Origin: Deltaproteobacteria bacterium
Lineage (GTDB): Bacteria > Desulfobacterota > Desulfarculia > Adiutricales > Adiutricaceae
Direction of reading: 5' to 3'
Length of the DNA: 8,685 nucleotides
Assembly (NCBI GenBank): GCA_031288745.1
Contig: JAITQT010000007.1
Coordinates: 1-8,685, forward strand
The notes beneath the pieces were generated by a model, which ran no database searches, was not told the origin of the DNA, and saw only the letters and a list, made by a program, of their open reading frames with translations. The position numbers were made by a program, and so were the translations under genes. Positions 5,873-8,685 of the stretch are shown here, piece after piece. How positions within the stretch are numbered: the first letter of the stretch is position 1; every line of letters starts with the position of its first letter.

Positions 5873-7021
5873 ATGACTTATACGGGAAAAGCGGCCGAAC
5901 TAACCGCCCAGCTAACGCCCCTGCGTCAAAAGATAGACGCCTTAGACATCCAAATCCTTAGTTTAATCCAGCAGCGAGCCAAGACGGCCATTGAGCTAGG
6001 AAAAATAAAAAAGAAAATTCAGATGCCCATTATGGATTTAGCCAGGGAAAAAGAAGTCTTAGCTAAGCTAGGACAAATAGTAAAGGCCCAAGACGGCCTG
6101 GGTCCCGAAGCGATCATAAGCGTCTTTACTGAGATCATTAAGGCCTGCCGGGCAGCCCAAGCCCCAGTTAAGGTGGCCTTTTTAGGCCCGGCCGGAACCT
6201 TTAGCCACGCCGCAGCCCTCGAGCAATTTGGGCGATTGGCCCACTTTATTCCCTGCGACAATTTAAGCAACGTCTTTAAAAGCTGCGAAAACGGCGAGGC
6301 GGAATTTGCCTTAGTGCCCTTTGAAAACACCACCGAGGGTATCGTGGGCCAAACTCTCGACCTTATCCGCCAAACTGATCTGCGCGTTCAAGAAATGCTA
6401 ACTCTTAAAGTCTCTCTGGCCTTAATGAGCGGGCATGGGGAAATTAACCGCATTCACACTATTTGCTCTCACCCCCAAGCCTTAGCTCAATGTCGTAATT
6501 GGCTAGCCTTAAATATGCCAGGGGTTGAGCTAAGGCCCACCGTCTCCACTGCGGCTGGGGCATCGCTTGCCCAGTCAGACGATAGCTTTGCCGTTATTGG
6601 TCACCCGAGCTTGGCAACTTTTTATAACCTTACAGTTATGAGCGGGAACCTTCAAGATTTTCAGCACAATCAAACCTGTTTTTTAATCTTTAGCCGAGAC
6701 GATAGCCTCCCTACTGGTAATGATAGGACCTTAGTCTGGTTCGCCGCGCCTCACAACTCCGGTAGCCTTTATCGCTGCCTCCAACCTTTAGCCGACTTAG
6801 GCGTTAATCTAACTAGGCTCCATAGCCGCCCCAACGTAAATTCTCCTTGGGAGTATCTATTTTTTCTAGAGCTTGAAGGCCATTTTCTAGACGAAAAGGT
6901 CTTATCGGCCATAGTGGCCTTAGAAACTGAAACGGTCAAATGCCGGGTAGTGGGCTCTTATCAAGCTAGAGAAGAGCCGGTTAAACTAAAACCTGAGAAC
7001 TCACTGGGTCCGCTATTTTAA
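5873..7021 (+). CDS. pheA: Bifunctional chorismate mutase / prephenate dehydratase (P-protein)
   Basis: A 382-residue enzyme converting chorismate to prephenate and then phenylpyruvate, the Phe branch. Residues about 10-98 are an AroQ-type chorismate mutase with R18, R35, K46, D55, R58, E59 and Q96, matching the catalytic set of E. coli PheA. Residues about 100-275 are prephenate dehydratase: FLGPAGTFSH (103-112), VPFENTTEG (148-156), SHPQALAQC (199-207). The usual catalytic TRF motif reads TCF (268-270), one base change from Arg; the essential Thr is kept. Residues about 284-363 are an ACT domain with GSLY (297-300) and HSRP (317-320), where Phe-sensing enzymes have GALV or similar and ESRP. 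AGGAG overlapping the DAHP synthase stop codon lies eight bases before the ATG. The frame is intact, so it is probably functional, with altered feedback possible. Confidence 0.95.
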   Translation: MTYTGKAAELTAQLTPLRQKIDALDIQILSLIQQRAKTAIELGKIKKKIQMPIMDLAREKEVLAKLGQIVKAQDGLGPEAIISVFTEIIKACRAAQAPVKVAFLGPAGTFSHAAALEQFGRLAHFIPCDNLSNVFKSCENGEAEFALVPFENTTEGIVGQTLDLIRQTDLRVQEMLTLKVSLALMSGHGEINRIHTICSHPQALAQCRNWLALNMPGVELRPTVSTAAGASLAQSDDSFAVIGHPSLATFYNLTVMSGNLQDFQHNQTCFLIFSRDDSLPTGNDRTLVWFAAPHNSGSLYRCLQPLADLGVNLTRLHSRPNVNSPWEYLFFLELEGHFLDEKVLSAIVALETETVKCRVVGSYQAREEPVKLKPENSLGPLF

Positions 7022-7057
7022 TTTTAAAGCTAATCTTAAGATCCTACTTATGATAAT

Positions 7058-7987
7058 TTAAAAATGGCTCTCTAAATATTTATAGGCCTCCAAAGCCGCC
7101 AAGCCCCCGTCTGCCGCAGCGGTGATGATTTGCCGAACGGAAGTGTGCCGAACGTCTCCGGCGGCAAAGACGCCTGGAAGAGAAGTGTTTAAGCGCCTAT
7201 CGGTTTCAATCCACCCGCCGGGTGCAATTTTGACCGCGTCAGGTAGAAAATTGACGTATGGGGCCTGTCCCACGAAGAGAAAGACTCCGTTCACGGGTAA
7301 GGTTGAAGTTAGCTTAGTTTTGAGGTTATAAATATCTATTTTTTCCACTTCCTCCGAGCCCCTAATGGCCCGCACTTCGGAATTTAGGATAACAAAAATA
7401 TTAGATTGCTTAGCTAATCTATCTTGGGCCACCTTATCGGCCCTAAATTTATCGCGGCGATGAATCACTGTAACATTAGAGGCAACTTTAGCTAAATGCA
7501 TAGCCTGCTCGAGGGCCGCATTGCCCCCTCCGACCACAGCCACCGGCTCGTTTTTAAAAAATCCCGCGTCGCACAAAGCGCAAAAACTTATGCCCCGGCC
7601 CACAAAATCTTTCGCCCCCAGACAATCAATTGTTTTATGATAAGCCCCGGAGGCTACAATCACGCTCTTGGCCTGATAATCCTGACCCGAGGTTTTTATT
7701 ATCCTAGGGGCCCCGCTGGCTTGATCTTCGGCCGCCAGTTCTTTAACCTCAGCCTCTATTATCTCGACCCCGTAAGATAAGGCCTGGGCCTTCATTTTTT
7801 CGCTCAATTGCTCTCCGCTTATCCTATCAACCCCAGGCCAATTTTCAATCTCACTAGTTAAGCGCATCTGTCCGCCGACAACGGCTTTTTCTAAGATAGC
7901 CAAATTTAGCCCAGCCCGGCGGCCGTAAAGGGAGGCCGTGAGCCCAGCTGGCCCCCCACCAATAATTATTAAGTCGTATCGTTTCAT
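7058..7987 (-). CDS. trxB: Thioredoxin-disulfide reductase (TrxB)
   Basis: A 309-residue flavoprotein that passes electrons from NADPH through FAD and a Cys pair to thioredoxin. FAD binding is shown by GGGPAGLTA (10-18) and by GVFAAGDVR (272-280). The redox pair is C136 and C139 in CALCDAGFF (136-144), against the common CATCDG; the Leu is mildly unusual. NADPH binding is shown by VVGGGNAALEQA (151-162) and HRRDKFRA (176-183). Length and domain order are typical. The ATG at 7987 starts right at the family N-terminus (KRYDLIIIGGGPAG), but no clear ribosome site precedes it. It converges on pheA with a 36-base gap in which I see no terminator. Its upstream side is 31 bases from a palindrome array, so the location of its promoter is unclear. 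Confidence 0.95.
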   Translation of the reverse strand: MKRYDLIIIGGGPAGLTASLYGRRAGLNLAILEKAVVGGQMRLTSEIENWPGVDRISGEQLSEKMKAQALSYGVEIIEAEVKELAAEDQASGAPRIIKTSGQDYQAKSVIVASGAYHKTIDCLGAKDFVGRGISFCALCDAGFFKNEPVAVVGGGNAALEQAMHLAKVASNVTVIHRRDKFRADKVAQDRLAKQSNIFVILNSEVRAIRGSEEVEKIDIYNLKTKLTSTLPVNGVFLFVGQAPYVNFLPDAVKIAPGGWIETDRRLNTSLPGVFAAGDVRHTSVRQIITAAADGGLAALEAYKYLESHF

Positions 7988-8004
7988 TTAAGCGACCAAT
8001 CATC

Positions 8005-8040
8005 TAAAAAAATCAAATACCGCCAACTGACGTCGGCGGT
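8005..8040 (-). terminator. Terminator-like palindrome just upstream of trxB
   Basis: On the minus strand the outermost palindrome of the array (ACCGCC ... GGCGGT, six bp plus two inner pairs, loop GTCA) is followed by ATTTGA and seven T. It could stop transcripts coming from the transposase remnant before trxB. The T tract begins several bases after the stem, so efficiency is doubtful. Confidence 0.33.
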
Positions 8041-8128
8041 CTGTTTAGGGCGACTAAAGTCGCTTTTGAGCGGCTAAAGCCGCTTGAAAGAACTTCATCA
8101 AGTACCACCGACTGAAGTCGGCGGTCTA
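8019..8128. repeat. Array of four related palindromes (REP-like) beside the IS200-type transposase
   Basis: Two outer copies of a 25-base unit, 8019-8043 and 8104-8128, lie in the same orientation and differ at four positions; each folds as ACCNCC ... GGCGGT. Between them are two tandem 20-base units with perfect five-bp stems and a TAAA loop: GCGAC/GTCGC (8050-8063) and GCGGC/GCCGC (8070-8083). All four share the core pattern CTRA inside a GC-rich stem (ACTAAAGT, GCTAAAGC, ACTGAAGT, ACTGACGT). Hairpins of this kind are typical ends of IS200/IS605 elements and of REP sequences mobilised by related Tyr transposases. The array lies between trxB and the transposase remnant. Confidence 0.7.
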
Positions 8129-8172
8129 ATCTTTATAGTATTTCGGATGATACTGTACCATTAGTAGCCCGA

Positions 8173-8604
8173 CTACTCTTCTACTTCTACCTTAAACTCT
8201 TCATCGAGATGACTCTGGCGCTCAATGTATTTGACAATCACTTCGTCAGTAACATTACCACTACTACAGCAAAAGTACCCTCTAGCCCACATATGTCGCC
8301 ACCAATATTATTTTTGCAATTTTGGAAATGTCATCATTAACATACGAGATGACTTGCCTTTCAACTGTTGAAGTAATTTACTTATAGCTAACCTAGGAGG
8401 TCCCGACACAAAAATATGTACATGATCCGTTCCTACATGACCTCGTAATATCTCTACAGACTCATTTTGACAAATTTGTCTAATTATATCCCGCAATTTA
8501 AGAGCTACGTCTCCTGTAAGTATTTTTTTTCGATACTTAGTTATCCAAACTATGTGGTGATGATTAAAAAATACACTATGTGAGCCATGAACGTATTCAG
8601 ACAT
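8173..8604 (-). pseudogene. tnpA: IS200/IS605-family TnpA transposase broken by an in-frame stop
   Basis: A Y1 (HUH) transposase that would cut and join single-stranded DNA. From ATG 8604 the first 98 codons give the N-terminus, with HHHIVWITKYRKK (15-27) and the HUH motif H61-V-H63 (DHVHIFV), up to TFPKLQK. Codon 99 is TAA (8310-8308). The same frame then continues for 44 codons to TAG at 8175-8173 with the expected C-terminus: RHMWARGYF, SSGNVTDEV and KYIERQ, whose Tyr at codon 126 corresponds to the catalytic Tyr. One A-to-T change of a Lys codon explains the stop. The 98-residue product has the metal site but no catalytic Tyr. AAGG six bases upstream serves the ATG. Full length would be about 142 residues, normal for the family. 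No other gene here shows stop readthrough, so a pseudogene is the simplest reading. Confidence 0.85.
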
Positions 8605-8644
8605 TTTTTTCCTTACTTCCCTTTGAGTGATGTAAAATTATTTC

Positions 8645-8669
8645 ATAGCCTATATTCTCTTATAGCCTA
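8645..8669. repeat. Two ATAGCCTA repeats upstream of the transposase
   Basis: ATAGCCTA occurs at 8645-8652 and 8662-8669, starting 17 bases apart in the same orientation. They lie 41-65 bases before the transposase ATG, where an element's left end or promoter would be. A minus-strand TTGACG (8680-8675) flanks them, but no good -10 follows at the right distance. Confidence 0.35.
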
Positions 8670-8685
8670 CATTACGTCAAGGAAA

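Larger units (their letters stand above)
8104..8685 (-). mobile_element. IS200/IS605-family element, inactive; ends uncertain
   Basis: A single Y1 transposase gene with a hairpin (8104-8125) shortly after its stop codon, the layout of an IS200-type element of about 600-700 bases. This family makes no target duplication and no terminal inverted repeats, so the ends cannot be fixed by eye. The trxB-side end may be at the 8104-8128 palindrome or may take in the whole array to 8019. The other end lies near or beyond the window edge. No TnpB gene is seen. Confidence 0.6.

Noticed and set aside
7033..7042. ATCTTAAGAT palindrome between convergent pheA and trxB as a bidirectional terminator
   Set aside because: AT-rich, no loop and no T tract; too weak.
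8019..8128. CRISPR array
   Set aside because: Only four palindromes of two types, no constant repeat with unique spacers of equal length, and no cas genes; REP-like or IS-end hairpins fit better.

Overview
The window looks like chromosome from a Gram-negative bacterium with a proteobacterial-type core. It shows a sigma-70 with a long non-conserved region, a dnaG-rpoD pair, an OmpA-family peptidoglycan-binding protein and a fused chorismate mutase-prephenate dehydratase (PheA). Desulfobacterota (the former Deltaproteobacteria) is my best guess from the overall flavour of RpoD, AroF and PheA, but it is an inference without any database search. Genes are of moderate GC, while the intergenic stretches are long and very AT-rich.

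Layout. Minus strand: the N-terminal 330 codons of rpoD (990 to the window edge), preceded by dnaG (2895-1132). A weak terminator and a perfect -10 box lie between them. A 525-bp gene-free region (2896-3420) separates dnaG from a divergent secreted protein with a C-terminal OmpA domain (3421-4425, plus). Next comes a 518-bp region (4426-4943) that is not empty. It holds a TTGACA promoter, a 44-codon ORF very rich in Phe, Tyr and Trp codons, and a strong intrinsic terminator, followed by DAHP synthase (4944-5861) and pheA (5873-7021). Convergent to these is trxB (7987-7058, minus). Beyond trxB lie an array of four related palindromes and an IS200/IS605-type transposase gene broken by an in-frame stop (8604-8173, minus).

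How the parts work together. The central unit is an aromatic amino acid operon. DAHP synthase makes the first committed intermediate of the shikimate pathway, and PheA takes chorismate to phenylpyruvate. The sequence in front of it has the elements of ribosome-mediated transcription attenuation: promoter, leader peptide with the aromatic cluster FFAGYFYF, competing hairpins and a terminator. The DAHP synthase lacks the usual N-terminal regulatory domain of its class, and the PheA ACT domain has a changed Phe-binding motif (HSRP for ESRP). I infer that control has moved from enzyme feedback to the leader. This leader is the most interesting thing in the window.

The right end is a decayed mobile element. 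Its transposase has lost its catalytic-Tyr end to one nonsense codon, and the palindrome array sits immediately upstream of trxB, where trxB's own promoter would be expected.
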